From Parabacteroides sp. (GTDB lineage: Bacteria > Bacteroidota > Bacteroidia > Bacteroidales > Tannerellaceae), in NCBI GenBank assembly GCA_019417325.1, contig DXVO01000016.1:124001-188000 (forward strand): a stretch of 64,000 bases of DNA. The letters are read 5' to 3'. Made by a program: the position numbers and the translations under genes. Every line of letters begins with the position of its first letter. Position 1 is the stretch's first letter. Positions 17,845 to 26,181 of this stretch are shown here, one piece after another. The notes under the pieces were generated by a model. It made no database searches. It was not told where the DNA came from and worked only from the letters and a program-made list of their open reading frames with translations.

Positions 17845-19147
17845 ATACTTTATAAATTAGTTGTAAGACGATAGGACTGCGTCCCTGCTGGTCGGAAAAG
17901 GTCAGATTCTTGAATGTTCCGGTATAATCTTCCTCCCGGAATACCAATTGCAGGTTATGTTTATACATATCAAAGGCACCAAGTTCTTCCTTCATAAACG
18001 TACTGACATCAAAATAATAGTAAGTATTTTCATCGTAGGTATCATCCCGTACCAGAGTTCCGGCTTGGACTTCTTCTCCCAAATAGTCTTTTACAGCATC
18101 GGTTACGACATTGTTTTCGTCTGTAATATATAAGTAGAGGCTATCCGGCAGATTATCATATATTGAATATGTACCGGGTTCCGGATATATTTTCAGTGAA
18201 GCAGATTCTATTATGACTTGTTTTCCCTGTTGTTGCAGATTATTCAGATATGGAAATTTCAAACGGGTATACCAACCGATACCTCCGAATAGAAAACCCC
18301 GGTTGCCTATTTTCCCGGATGCCACTTCGATATTTTTAAATGGCAAGTTCTCCAATGCAGTTCCTTTCCTGTCATGGCTGATATTATAAAATTGTTTCTC
18401 TGTATTCGGTTTAATAACGCACTCTGTTTCTTCTGTCAGTTCCCCTGTCACATGATAATGCAAAACCAATGTTGAAGAGGTATCATTTACCAGGAAAGAT
18501 AGTACCGAATGGCTGACTGAACGGTCAGGCACAACAACAAGCCCTTTGAAATAGTCTTCAAAACGTTCAGAAGAGACAGATTGGTCCCTGCTGTGCAAAC
18601 GCTGCAACAAATCTTTCCCGAAATCATCAGATAAACGGATAGATAGAGGTTCTCCACTATTGGGATGAGGTTTAAACGTAAACTCTCCCATCGGCTCTGA
18701 TTCATAAGCAAATGAAGAATTATTATATAGATAACCATTATCATTCAATATTATTTTTTCTTTTAGCCGGTGTACGGTAAAGCGTTGTTGCTGGGCAGTA
18801 TCTCCCAGGAAATATGATCCATAAGGCAGTGACAGCACCAAAGAATCGAGAAAAACCATTTCATCGGGATCCGTACTATAGGACGGTGTCGAATAAGGGA
18901 AATAAGCTGATGCAATGACTGTTCCCCAAAGAGGATGTTTGTATTGCCCAGCCAAAGCTTTTTCCTGCCCGGTAGTTTCCAACGAATCGATCAAAGTCGA
19001 AGAAACAACGATCGTGCTGGTATCAATCGATATATTGCGAAATGCGGTGTTTACCAAACCAGAGCCATAATCATTGTTGGTATTATAGCAAGAGAAACAG
19101 CCTGCAAATAAAAGGATAATAAGAAATGTTGATAGTGCTTTACTCAT
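17831..19147 (-). CDS. DUF4270-family lipoprotein
   Basis: A 438-residue lipoprotein (signal MSKALSTFLIILLFAGC; lipobox LFAGC or a second Cys just after in FSC). The start SIDTSTIVVSSTLIDSLETT and the segment LAGQYKHPLWGTVIASAYFP are typical of the DUF4270 family, which is confined to Bacteroidetes and has no assigned function. Most of the protein is predicted beta strand. It is the first gene of a two-gene operon with an outer-membrane barrel, overlapping it by 14 bp. The operon is divergent from the Kelch/DUF4907 operon across a 247-bp spacer (19148-19394), where I could not pick a convincing -7 box for either side. Confidence 0.8.
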   Translation of the reverse strand: MSKALSTFLIILLFAGCFSCYNTNNDYGSGLVNTAFRNISIDTSTIVVSSTLIDSLETTGQEKALAGQYKHPLWGTVIASAYFPYSTPSYSTDPDEMVFLDSLVLSLPYGSYFLGDTAQQQRFTVHRLKEKIILNDNGYLYNNSSFAYESEPMGEFTFKPHPNSGEPLSIRLSDDFGKDLLQRLHSRDQSVSSERFEDYFKGLVVVPDRSVSHSVLSFLVNDTSSTLVLHYHVTGELTEETECVIKPNTEKQFYNISHDRKGTALENLPFKNIEVASGKIGNRGFLFGGIGWYTRLKFPYLNNLQQQGKQVIIESASLKIYPEPGTYSIYDNLPDSLYLYITDENNVVTDAVKDYLGEEVQAGTLVRDDTYDENTYYYFDVSTFMKEELGAFDMYKHNLQLVFREEDYTGTFKNLTFSDQQGRSPIVLQLIYKVYESY

Positions 19148-19394
19148 ACATATATTGTTTAACCGGACGCAAAGAACTTTATTAGGTCTTTGTTTTACAA
19201 GAAAAACCTGCCAACAGGCTCTTTTAGTCTGTTAAAAAGGAGATAAGCCGGATAACTTTATTTTTTACATCCGAAAGCTTATTTATCATCTCTCATGAGG
19301 GATTCATCGAATATAAAAGCTCATCTGCCGATTTAATTTGTGCATCAATGAAAAGGTCTGTTCTTTTGTGCCAGAAAATAATAACACTGTATAA

Positions 19395-20399
19395 ATGATG
19401 ATGTATAAAAGATTTCCAGTATATCTGGCGGCTTTACTGCCCATATTATTTACGGCATGTGGTAATGAAGATAATGATAATTTAATCGGTCACTGGGTTC
19501 GTGTATCCGATTTCGACGGACTGGCACGTAGTGATGCGGCTTCATTCACCATTGGGAATAAAGGATATATAGTTTGTGGTTATGATGGAAAGAAACGACT
19601 CTCAGACCTCTGGGAATATGATATGGGAACGGATGCCTGGACACAAAAGGCGAACTTTCCAGGTATAGGACGTAACTCGGCAGTTGCTTTCGCGATAGAG
19701 AATAAAGGATATTGTGGTACCGGATATGACAGTGAAAATTATCTGAAAGATTTCTACGAATATGATCCTTCTTCCAATCAATGGACAAAGAAAACAGATT
19801 TCCCCGGTTCTGCCAGATATGGAGCGGTTGCTTTCGGAATTTCAGGAAAAGGATATATCGGTGCCGGATATGATGGGAATTATTTGAAAGATTTTTACGC
19901 CTACACGCCATCGACTGATTCATGGACACAGATTGTCAGTATCGGGGGTACCAAACGACAAAATGCAACCAGTTTTGTAATCGGAGAATATGCATATGTG
20001 TGTTGTGGCATCAACAATGGTACATATGTAGATGATTTCTGGAGATTTGATCCTGCCACCGGGCAATGGAAACAGCTTCGCAACATATCAAATTCTTCGG
20101 ATGATGATTATGATGATGATTATAATATTGTACGTGCCAACGGCTCTGCCATCGTTATTGATGGTGCAGCTTACCTGACCTGCGGAGATCAGAGTAGTGT
20201 CCGCAGTGATACCTGGAAATATTATCCTTCCACTGATTTGTGGGAACAAATCCATGATTTCAAAGGTACGACACGTACAGTAGCAGTCGCTTTCTCTAAC
20301 GGGACAAGGGGCTATATAGCAACGGGGAAAAGCAGTACTTATCGCTTTGATGACATTTGGGAACTTCACCCTTATGATTATGATCCAGATGATGAATAA
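19395..20399 (+). CDS. Kelch-repeat beta-propeller lipoprotein
   Basis: A 334-residue lipoprotein (signal MMMYKRFPVYLAALLPILF, lipobox FTAC). Six Kelch blades are visible, each with a GYxxxGYD-type start and a WxY/F...W end, for example KGYIVCGYDGKKRLSDLWEY and KGYCGTGYDSENYLKDFYEY. Six blades make a closed propeller like galactose oxidase or N-acetylneuraminate epimerase, but no catalytic residues are evident; binding to a surface ligand is more likely. Starts at 19395, 19398 or 19401 are all possible. An acidic loop in blade five is encoded by a 12-bp tandem repeat. The end overlaps the DUF4907 gene, so the two are coupled. Confidence 0.85.
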   Translation: MMMYKRFPVYLAALLPILFTACGNEDNDNLIGHWVRVSDFDGLARSDAASFTIGNKGYIVCGYDGKKRLSDLWEYDMGTDAWTQKANFPGIGRNSAVAFAIENKGYCGTGYDSENYLKDFYEYDPSSNQWTKKTDFPGSARYGAVAFGISGKGYIGAGYDGNYLKDFYAYTPSTDSWTQIVSIGGTKRQNATSFVIGEYAYVCCGINNGTYVDDFWRFDPATGQWKQLRNISNSSDDDYDDDYNIVRANGSAIVIDGAAYLTCGDQSSVRSDTWKYYPSTDLWEQIHDFKGTTRTVAVAFSNGTRGYIATGKSSTYRFDDIWELHPYDYDPDDE

Positions 20400-20733
20400 G
20401 AAGATGATGAAAAGCAAATGGATCTTCACGGGACTCTTGATACTGCCGTTGTTGTTTATTCTTTTTCATTTCTGCAAAGGAGAAATGGGGTCTCCCAGCA
20501 GCCGGCAACCGGAGTTGCAAACGTTTCAATTGGGGAATGGATGGGGTTACAAGATTGTGTTGAACAAGAAGACGTTGATTTATCAACCTACCATTCCTGC
20601 AATTGATTCGGTTCAGTCTTTCCCAACAGAAACCAGCGCTCGAAAAACAGGTTTACTGGTACTGGAAAGACTTAATCAAAACAAAGATTTTTCAATAACT
20701 ACAGATGATTTAAAAGATTCACTCTCTGATTAG
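20389..20733 (+). CDS. DUF4907-family small membrane-anchored or exported protein
   Basis: A protein of up to 114 residues with an N-terminal hydrophobic segment (WIFTGLLILPLLFILFHF), then GNGWGYKIVLNKKTLIYQPT and IPAIDSVQSFPTETSARKTG, which fit the DUF4907 family found next to Kelch and DUF4270 genes in Bacteroidetes. No lipobox is clear, so it is either anchored by the hydrophobic segment or cleaved. Starts at 20389, 20392, 20404 or 20407 are possible; the first two overlap the end of the Kelch gene (stop at 20397-20399), implying coupling. Function unknown. A terminator follows at 20768. Confidence 0.72.
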   Translation: MMNKKMMKSKWIFTGLLILPLLFILFHFCKGEMGSPSSRQPELQTFQLGNGWGYKIVLNKKTLIYQPTIPAIDSVQSFPTETSARKTGLLVLERLNQNKDFSITTDDLKDSLSD

Positions 20734-20767
20734 ATAAATTTTAAATTTTCAACAGAAAGAAAGAAAG

Positions 20768-20799
20768 AAAGACCGGCCAGTGATGGTAGGTCTTTTTCT
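20768..20799 (+). terminator. Terminator after the Kelch/DUF4907 operon
   Basis: AAAGACC (20768-20774) pairs with GGTCTTT (20789-20795), followed by more T residues. It lies at the end of a short GAAA microsatellite (about 20754-20771). Confidence 0.6.
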
Positions 20800-20800
20800 C

Positions 20801-20830
20801 TTTGATATTTGGAATTTATTTTTATATTTG
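20801..20830 (+). promoter_or_regulatory. Promoter of the NlpE-like lipoprotein gene
   Basis: TTTG at 20801-20804 and TATATTTG at 20823-20830 are separated by 18 bp, close to the Bacteroidetes TTTG-N19-21-TAnnTTTG consensus. The ATG is 26 bp downstream at 20856. Confidence 0.65.
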
Positions 20831-20855
20831 TACTCTTAACACTAACAAAAAAACC

Positions 20856-21524
20856 ATGAAAAGAGCAAATTTAAGTTTTTCAATAGCTCTGGTTCTTTTA
20901 TTAACCAGTTGTTTCAACAATACTCAGCAGGATGAAACAGTAATACTATCAGAACCTACTGCTTTCTTTTTTGCTGGAGAATTTACAGAATATGCAGGAA
21001 GACCAGTTCTTATGGATTGTATCAGTGGTGAAGTATTAACAATTTCAAACAAAGGAAAATTTCATAAATTGGAACAAGAGTTTAAAAAGCTGGATCCTGC
21101 TGCTACAGAAGCTATAAACTGTAGTGTCATAGGAACGCTGATTAAGAAAAATACTGAAGATGAGGGACCAGACAAGCAATTATTAATCAGTGAAATAATC
21201 CAATTCGAACAGGGGGCCATCCATACACCCTCCTTACCTATTACAGATAGAACATATATTTGTTATCTTCCGGATGAAGAACATGCTGAAAAAATGATTC
21301 TTTTATCTTTTAATAAAGACCATACGTTTCAGAGTACGGCTTATCAGATCGAACCTCTTAAAATTCTGAATGAATATAATGGAGACTGGTTTTGCTTGTC
21401 CAGGGATAGCCTCTACATTTATACTTGCGGAAATAATTCATATAAAGGACATATGAACTTCGATAAATCAATTTTGACCTTCTTTAATCATGATGGGGAT
21501 ATGATTTTTAAAAAGAAAGAGTAG
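20856..21524 (+). CDS. Lipoprotein with an NlpE C-terminal-like (OB) segment
   Basis: A 222-residue lipoprotein (MKRANLSFSIALVLLLTSC, lipobox LTSC). The stretch FAGEFTEYAGRPVLMDCISG followed by a basic/acidic helix resembles the OB-fold half of the envelope-stress lipoprotein NlpE, where a DCxTG motif follows a GxFxY strand. The second half (residues about 120-222) I do not recognise. The resemblance is short, so sensing of surface or copper stress, as for Escherichia coli NlpE, is only a suggestion. The ATG at 20856 is chosen because the signal peptide starts there. It has its own promoter and is followed by a separate membrane-protein gene. Confidence 0.5.
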   Translation: MKRANLSFSIALVLLLTSCFNNTQQDETVILSEPTAFFFAGEFTEYAGRPVLMDCISGEVLTISNKGKFHKLEQEFKKLDPAATEAINCSVIGTLIKKNTEDEGPDKQLLISEIIQFEQGAIHTPSLPITDRTYICYLPDEEHAEKMILLSFNKDHTFQSTAYQIEPLKILNEYNGDWFCLSRDSLYIYTCGNNSYKGHMNFDKSILTFFNHDGDMIFKKKE

Positions 21525-21563
21525 ATTTTACCGGAAAGTATTTTCATTTTGCATATACTGAGA

Positions 21564-21571
21564 TATCTTTG
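21564..21571 (+). promoter_or_regulatory. -7 box for the membrane-protein gene at 21596
   Basis: TATCTTTG matches TAnnTTTG and lies 24 bp before the ATG at 21596, which also argues against the in-frame TTG at 21569 as the start. Confidence 0.55.
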
Positions 21572-21595
21572 CAATTGACTTTACGTATATGCAAA

Positions 21596-22357
21596 ATGAC
21601 AAACTGGATTTATAATCTACTGGCTCTACTTATTTTCCCGACTTTGCTGGGTATTATAGCTATTTATTTTTTACAGTCTTATTTACAAGATTGGCTGCTG
21701 ATATTATCGTATGGTGCTGCATCTATAGTGTCCACTTTTTTAGCGTATTTTTTCTATAAAGGGAAATGGGCTGCGATTTTCTATTTCTTGATATTTTTCA
21801 CGACACTGGCATTCAATATTCCTTTGCAGAACTGGCTGTTTCATTCTGCTGACGATATTGTAAACTATGCTTCCATCGAAGATTTATATATTCCCGAAAA
21901 ATCTGCTCTTTATTTTAAATTCGATTCTCCTTTAATGGTCGACTTATCAAGCCGGGGTTCTGTAACCATCACCCGGACAACACGCACCGGCAGACGTGGT
22001 ACACATACCAAAACGACTCGTCATCAATATACTGTTATCCCTGTTTTTAATGATACATTACCTAAATTCCAATATACAAAGCGGGAAGTAAAAGCTTGGA
22101 TTATTTCAACCAAGAAGCCTAATGCGAAAGATGTTCTTTGTTATGAGAAATGCTCTTTTGACCTGGACAGTTATCAACAAGCAGCTGCTAAATCCCGTTG
22201 TAAACTGCATCATGTAGACGCTCCTTTTATCCGCCCTGTATATAATTCCTTTATAACAAAAACAGAGTGGAAAGGTATTTTTATTAAGACTCTATGTATC
22301 GTTTGTGGCATTCTTATATTTACGGGAATATGGATGAATAAAAAGGAAAGAATATAA
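21596..22357 (+). CDS. Uncharacterised inner-membrane protein with a periplasmic domain
   Basis: A 253-residue protein I do not recognise. Three hydrophobic helices lie at the N terminus (LLALLIFPTLLGIIAIYFL; LLILSYGAASIVSTFLAYFF; AIFYFLIFFTTLAFNIPL). A soluble segment with a Thr/Arg-rich loop follows (VTITRTTRTGRRGTHTKTTR), and a fourth helix near the C terminus (LCIVCGILIFTGIW) precedes a short basic tail. The soluble part probably faces the periplasm. The start at 21596 follows a good -7 box. A bidirectional terminator separates it from the convergent enolase gene. No function can be assigned. Confidence 0.65.
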   Translation: MTNWIYNLLALLIFPTLLGIIAIYFLQSYLQDWLLILSYGAASIVSTFLAYFFYKGKWAAIFYFLIFFTTLAFNIPLQNWLFHSADDIVNYASIEDLYIPEKSALYFKFDSPLMVDLSSRGSVTITRTTRTGRRGTHTKTTRHQYTVIPVFNDTLPKFQYTKREVKAWIISTKKPNAKDVLCYEKCSFDLDSYQQAAAKSRCKLHHVDAPFIRPVYNSFITKTEWKGIFIKTLCIVCGILIFTGIWMNKKERI

Positions 22358-22361
22358 CATA

Positions 22362-22393
22362 AAAAAAGGGGCTACAAATGTAGTCCCTTTTTC
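22362..22393. terminator. Bidirectional terminator between the membrane-protein gene and eno
   Basis: AAAAAGGGGCTAC and GTAGTCCCTTTTT pair around an AAAT loop (with one G-T pair), with an A-run on the left and a T-run on the right, so it can stop both converging transcripts. Confidence 0.85.
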
Positions 22394-22409
22394 ACATCAT
22401 CCTACTTGA

Positions 22410-23693
22410 TCATTTTTTGTAAGTTTTATAACCGTAAACGGCGCGCATTCCCAATTCTTCTTCAATACGAAGCAATTGGTTGTATTTTGCCATACGGTCA
22501 GAACGACTTAAAGAGCCTGTCTTAATCTGTCCTGAATTGGTAGCAACAGCAATGTCGGCAATAGTTGCATCTTCCGTTTCACCGGAACGATGAGATGTTA
22601 CTGATGTATAACCGTTACGATGTGCCATTTCGATAGCGTCCAGGGTTTCGGTTAATGTACCGATCTGGTTTACTTTAATCAGGATAGAGTTGGCACAGCC
22701 TTCTTCTATACCTTTCTTAAGGAACTGTACGTTTGTAACGAACAGATCATCACCCACTAACTGGCATTTTTTTCCCAACGCTTCAGTTAACATCTTCCAA
22801 CCAGCCCAATCATTTTCGTCCATACCGTCCTCAATAGAGTCGATAGGATATTTACTCACCAAGCCAGAAAGATATTCCACTTGCTCTTTAGCTGTACGTT
22901 TAGCGCCTTTTGAACCTTCAAACTTAGTATAATTATATATTCCTTCACTATAAAATTCTGAAGAAGCACAGTCCATGGCTATTGTAACATCTTTGCCTGG
23001 TTCATATCCGGCAGCTTTGATAGCAGCCATGATAGAATTTAATGCGTCTTCCGTACCTTCCAATGCAGGAGCAAAACCTCCTTCATCACCAACAGCAGTA
23101 CTTAATCCACGGTCGTGAAGAACCTTCTTCAAAGCGTGGAAGACTTCTGCTCCCATACGTAACCCCTCACGGAAACAGCAAGCGCCAACCGGACGAATCA
23201 TAAATTCCTGGAAAGCGATAGGTGCATCAGAATGGGAACCTCCATTGATAATATTCATCATTGGAACAGGCAATACGTATGCATTAGTTCCCCCTATATA
23301 ACGGTACAAAGGCAAATCCAGATAATTGGCAGCCGCTTTTGCAACAGCTAAAGAAACGCCTAACATTGCATTTGCGCCTAAATTCGATTTTGTCTTTGTT
23401 CCGTCTAATTCGATTAATTTGTGGTCAATGCCACGTTGATCCAAAGCACTCATGCCTAAAATTGCAGGAGCTATTATCTTATTAACATTGTCTACAGCTT
23501 TCAGAACGCCTTTTCCACCATAGCGTTTTTTATCACCATCCCGAAGTTCAATCGCTTCATTCTCACCGGTAGAAGCACCGGAAGGAACAGCAGCACGACC
23601 AAATGCACCGGAAGCTAAATGTACATCTACTTCAATTGTCGGATTACCACGTGAATCAAGGATTTCTCGTCCTATTACTTTTACAATTTCCAT
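22410..23693 (-). CDS. eno: Enolase (phosphopyruvate hydratase)
   Basis: A 427-residue enolase, the glycolytic enzyme that interconverts 2-phosphoglycerate and phosphoenolpyruvate. Visible signatures: GRAAVPSGASTGENEAIELR near residue 32 with the mobile loop, VGDEGGFAP carrying the catalytic Glu, LVGDDLFVTN with a magnesium ligand, the catalytic-Lys strand SILIKVNQIGTLTE, and SVTSHRSGETED. Length and motif order are standard. It sits immediately downstream of the ribosomal superoperon but has its own -7 box at 23725 and is separated from rplQ by a terminator, so it is expressed independently. Confidence 0.98.
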   Translation of the reverse strand: MEIVKVIGREILDSRGNPTIEVDVHLASGAFGRAAVPSGASTGENEAIELRDGDKKRYGGKGVLKAVDNVNKIIAPAILGMSALDQRGIDHKLIELDGTKTKSNLGANAMLGVSLAVAKAAANYLDLPLYRYIGGTNAYVLPVPMMNIINGGSHSDAPIAFQEFMIRPVGACCFREGLRMGAEVFHALKKVLHDRGLSTAVGDEGGFAPALEGTEDALNSIMAAIKAAGYEPGKDVTIAMDCASSEFYSEGIYNYTKFEGSKGAKRTAKEQVEYLSGLVSKYPIDSIEDGMDENDWAGWKMLTEALGKKCQLVGDDLFVTNVQFLKKGIEEGCANSILIKVNQIGTLTETLDAIEMAHRNGYTSVTSHRSGETEDATIADIAVATNSGQIKTGSLSRSDRMAKYNQLLRIEEELGMRAVYGYKTYKK

Positions 23694-23724
23694 ATCTCTA
23701 AAATATTTGAGTTTTTCTTTCGTA

Positions 23725-23732
23725 CAAATATA
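23725..23732 (-). promoter_or_regulatory. -7 box for eno
   Basis: On the minus strand TATATTTG (23732-23725) lies 31 bp before the eno ATG. No canonical -33 is found at 19-21 bp. Confidence 0.5.
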
Positions 23733-23883
23733 ACAACTCCTAGATGGTTAATGTTTCGGTTTCCAAATAGAATTTATCAATGATTCTATAAACTAAGCAT
23801 GTTATTCAACGATTCTAAACTGGGTTTCAATCAGAATATAACTAATTATTAAACAAAACATAATAGTATGATAATATAAAAAC

Positions 23884-23918
23884 AAAAAAGCTGATCTGCA
23901 AAACAGACCAGCTTTTTT
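23884..23918 (-). terminator. Terminator of the ribosomal-protein superoperon
   Basis: Arms AAAAAAGCTGATCTG and CAGACCAGCTTTTTT pair over 15 positions (one G-T pair) around a 5-nt loop, with a U-run on the minus strand. It lies 24 bp after the rplQ stop. Confidence 0.85.
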
Positions 23919-23942
23919 ATATGTTTGTTGAAATTATTATGC

Positions 23943-24440
23943 TTATTCAGCAGCTTTTTCTTCTGCAGCCGGAGTTACTTCTGTTGTTGCTTCTGCAACC
24001 GGAGCTTCAGCAGCTGTAGACTTTTTACGAGAACGTCTTGTCTTAGTCGCCTTCTTAGCTGTATCTGTTTTCAACATATTTTCATTATAGTCTACTAATT
24101 CAATGAAGCACATTGAAGCATTGTCACCTAAACGGTTACCAGTCTTAATAATTCTGGTATATCCACCCGGACGATCACCAATCTTCTGAGATACTTCCTT
24201 GAATAATTCCGTTACAGCAAATTTGTCCTGCAAATTGCTGAATACCACACGTCTTGAATGAGTTGTATCCTCTTTTGACTTAGTGATAAGCGGTTCTACA
24301 AACATACGCAGCGCTTTTGCCTTAGCCACGGTTGTAAAAATTCTCTTATGTTTGATTAGAGAACAAGCCATGTTAGAAAGCATTGCATCACGGTGAGTGT
24401 TTGTACGACCTAAGTGATTGAATTTTTTATTATGTCTCAT
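23943..24440 (-). CDS. rplQ: 50S ribosomal protein L17
   Basis: A 165-residue L17, a 50S protein near the polypeptide exit tunnel. The conserved core (HNKKFNHLGRTNTHRDAMLS; GDRPGGYTRIIKTGNRLGD) occupies about residues 1-130. It carries a C-terminal extension of some 35 residues, basic then Ala/Glu-rich (TKTRRSRKKSTAAEAPVAEA), that is longer than the roughly 127-residue E. coli protein and common in Bacteroidetes. It is the last gene of the superoperon, 8 bp after rpoA, and is followed by a terminator. Confidence 0.97.
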   Translation of the reverse strand: MRHNKKFNHLGRTNTHRDAMLSNMACSLIKHKRIFTTVAKAKALRMFVEPLITKSKEDTTHSRRVVFSNLQDKFAVTELFKEVSQKIGDRPGGYTRIIKTGNRLGDNASMCFIELVDYNENMLKTDTAKKATKTRRSRKKSTAAEAPVAEATTEVTPAAEEKAAE

Positions 24441-24448
24441 CGCTATAC

Positions 24449-25441
24449 TTACTCTTTATCTAATTTATATTTTGTGATATCCATACCGAATGAAAGATTC
24501 AGACTCTCAAGCAGTTCATCAAGTTCCGTGAGTGACTTCTTACCGAAATTTCGGAATTTCAACAAATCATTTTTATTGAATTTAACCAACTCACCTAACG
24601 TTTCTACATCTGCTGCCTTTAAGCAGTTCAATGCCCGAACAGAAAGATCCATATCCGAAAGCTTGCTCTTAAGCAACTGGCGCATATGAAGAACTTCTTC
24701 ATCGAACTCTTCATTTCCGTCTGTATCCACTGTCTCAATAGCAATCTTTTCATCTGAGAACAACATAAAATGATGAATCAGAATCTTAGCAGCTTCTTTC
24801 AACGCTTCCTTCGGATGAATAGAACCATCAGTGGCTATTTCAAGAACCAACTTTTCGTAGTCCGTCTTCTGCTCAACACGGAAGTTTTCAATCGAATATT
24901 TAACATTACGGATAGGCGTATAAATAGAGTCAATAGCAATAACATGCATGTCTGCATTTGGATCTCTATTTTCGTCTGCCGGAACGTATCCACGTCCTTT
25001 ATTAATAGTCAACTCGATCTGGAAACCAGCGTTCGGATCTAAACGACAAATAACCAACTCTGGATTCAAGACTTCGAATCCGGTCAGCTGTTTACCTATA
25101 TCACCGGCTTTGAACACTTCCGAACCCGAAACAGTAATACTTACTTTTTCATTCTCTATGTCATCTACAATATGCTTGAACCGTACCTGTTTAAGATTCA
25201 AGATTATGTTTGTTACATCCTCAATCACACCCGGTATCGTATCAAATTCATGATCAACACCTTCGATTTTAATGGATGTAATAGCAAAACCTTCAAGTGA
25301 CGACAGGAGAATACGGCGCAGAGCATTACCTATAGTAATACCATAGCCGGGTTCCAACGGACGAAATTCAAACTTTCCGAAGAAATTGTCCGCTTCCAAC
25401 ATTAATACTTTATCGGGTTTTTGAAATGCTAATATCGCCAT
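24449..25441 (-). CDS. rpoA: RNA polymerase alpha subunit
   Basis: A 330-residue alpha subunit. The N-terminal dimerisation domain (FRPLEPGYGITIGNALRRIL; LEGFAITSIKIEGVDHEFDT) nucleates core-polymerase assembly, and the C-terminal domain from about residue 250 (LSVRALNCLKAADVETLGEL; FRNFGKKSLTELDELL) contacts regulators and UP-element DNA. The frame is open 9 bp further, but MAILAFQKPD is the conserved N terminus, so the start is 25441. It lies between rpsD and rplQ as in other bacteria, making its level depend on ribosomal-protein control. Confidence 0.98.
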   Translation of the reverse strand: MAILAFQKPDKVLMLEADNFFGKFEFRPLEPGYGITIGNALRRILLSSLEGFAITSIKIEGVDHEFDTIPGVIEDVTNIILNLKQVRFKHIVDDIENEKVSITVSGSEVFKAGDIGKQLTGFEVLNPELVICRLDPNAGFQIELTINKGRGYVPADENRDPNADMHVIAIDSIYTPIRNVKYSIENFRVEQKTDYEKLVLEIATDGSIHPKEALKEAAKILIHHFMLFSDEKIAIETVDTDGNEEFDEEVLHMRQLLKSKLSDMDLSVRALNCLKAADVETLGELVKFNKNDLLKFRNFGKKSLTELDELLESLNLSFGMDITKYKLDKE

Positions 25442-25453
25442 GGAAATCAATTA

Positions 25454-26059
25454 TTATTTAGAATACAATTCTACGATCAACTGCTCTTTAATGTTTTCAG
25501 GAATGTCAGCTCTTTCCGGCAGATGCAGTAATTTTCCGCTGTAAGAAGACTGATCCCATTCAATCCAAGGATACTTGCTGTGATTGAAACCTGATAATGC
25601 ATCAGCAATCACTTCCATAGACTTAGATTTTTCTCTAACACCAATAACCTGACCGGCTTTTACAGAGTAAGAAGGAATATTTACAATCTTACCGTCTACT
25701 GTAATGTGACGATGAGAAACTAACTGACGGGCAGCAGCTCTTGTCGGAGCAATACCCAAACGATAAACGATGTTATCCAAACGACTTTCCAGTAATTGAA
25801 GAAGAACTTCACCTGTAATACCTTTTGAACTCTGAGCTTTATCGAACAAGTTTCTAAATTGTTTTTCCAACACACCGTAAGTGTATTTAGCTTTCTGCTT
25901 CTCCCGAAGCTGAATACCATATTCAGAAGTTTTTCTCTTACGTGAATTACCGTGTTGTCCAGGAGGATAGTTCTTCTTAGAAAGAACTTTATCCGGTCCG
26001 AATATTGCCTCGCCAAACTTACGAGCAATTCTTGTTTTAGGTCCAGTATATCTTGCCAT
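25454..26059 (-). CDS. rpsD: 30S ribosomal protein S4
   Basis: A 201-residue S4, a primary 16S rRNA-binding protein that starts 30S assembly. It begins MARYTGPKTRIARKFGEAIF and contains the S4 RNA-binding fold in LDNIVYRLGIAPTRAAARQL and VSHRHITVDGKIVNIPSY. No zinc-binding cysteines are present at the N terminus. In E. coli S4 represses the alpha operon; here a 122-bp non-coding gap lies just upstream of rpsD, unusually long for this cluster, and could hold such a control element or an internal promoter. Confidence 0.97.
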   Translation of the reverse strand: MARYTGPKTRIARKFGEAIFGPDKVLSKKNYPPGQHGNSRKRKTSEYGIQLREKQKAKYTYGVLEKQFRNLFDKAQSSKGITGEVLLQLLESRLDNIVYRLGIAPTRAAARQLVSHRHITVDGKIVNIPSYSVKAGQVIGVREKSKSMEVIADALSGFNHSKYPWIEWDQSSYSGKLLHLPERADIPENIKEQLIVELYSK

Positions 26060-26181
26060 TTTTTTATTTTTTTAATGTTCTGTATGAATCTGGAACCGTG
26101 CAGCCGCGATTACAGAGAGGATAAGGTCTTTATGCAATCTATTCACAATTCCGGATTCAATGTTCAAGAAACTATAGTTAA

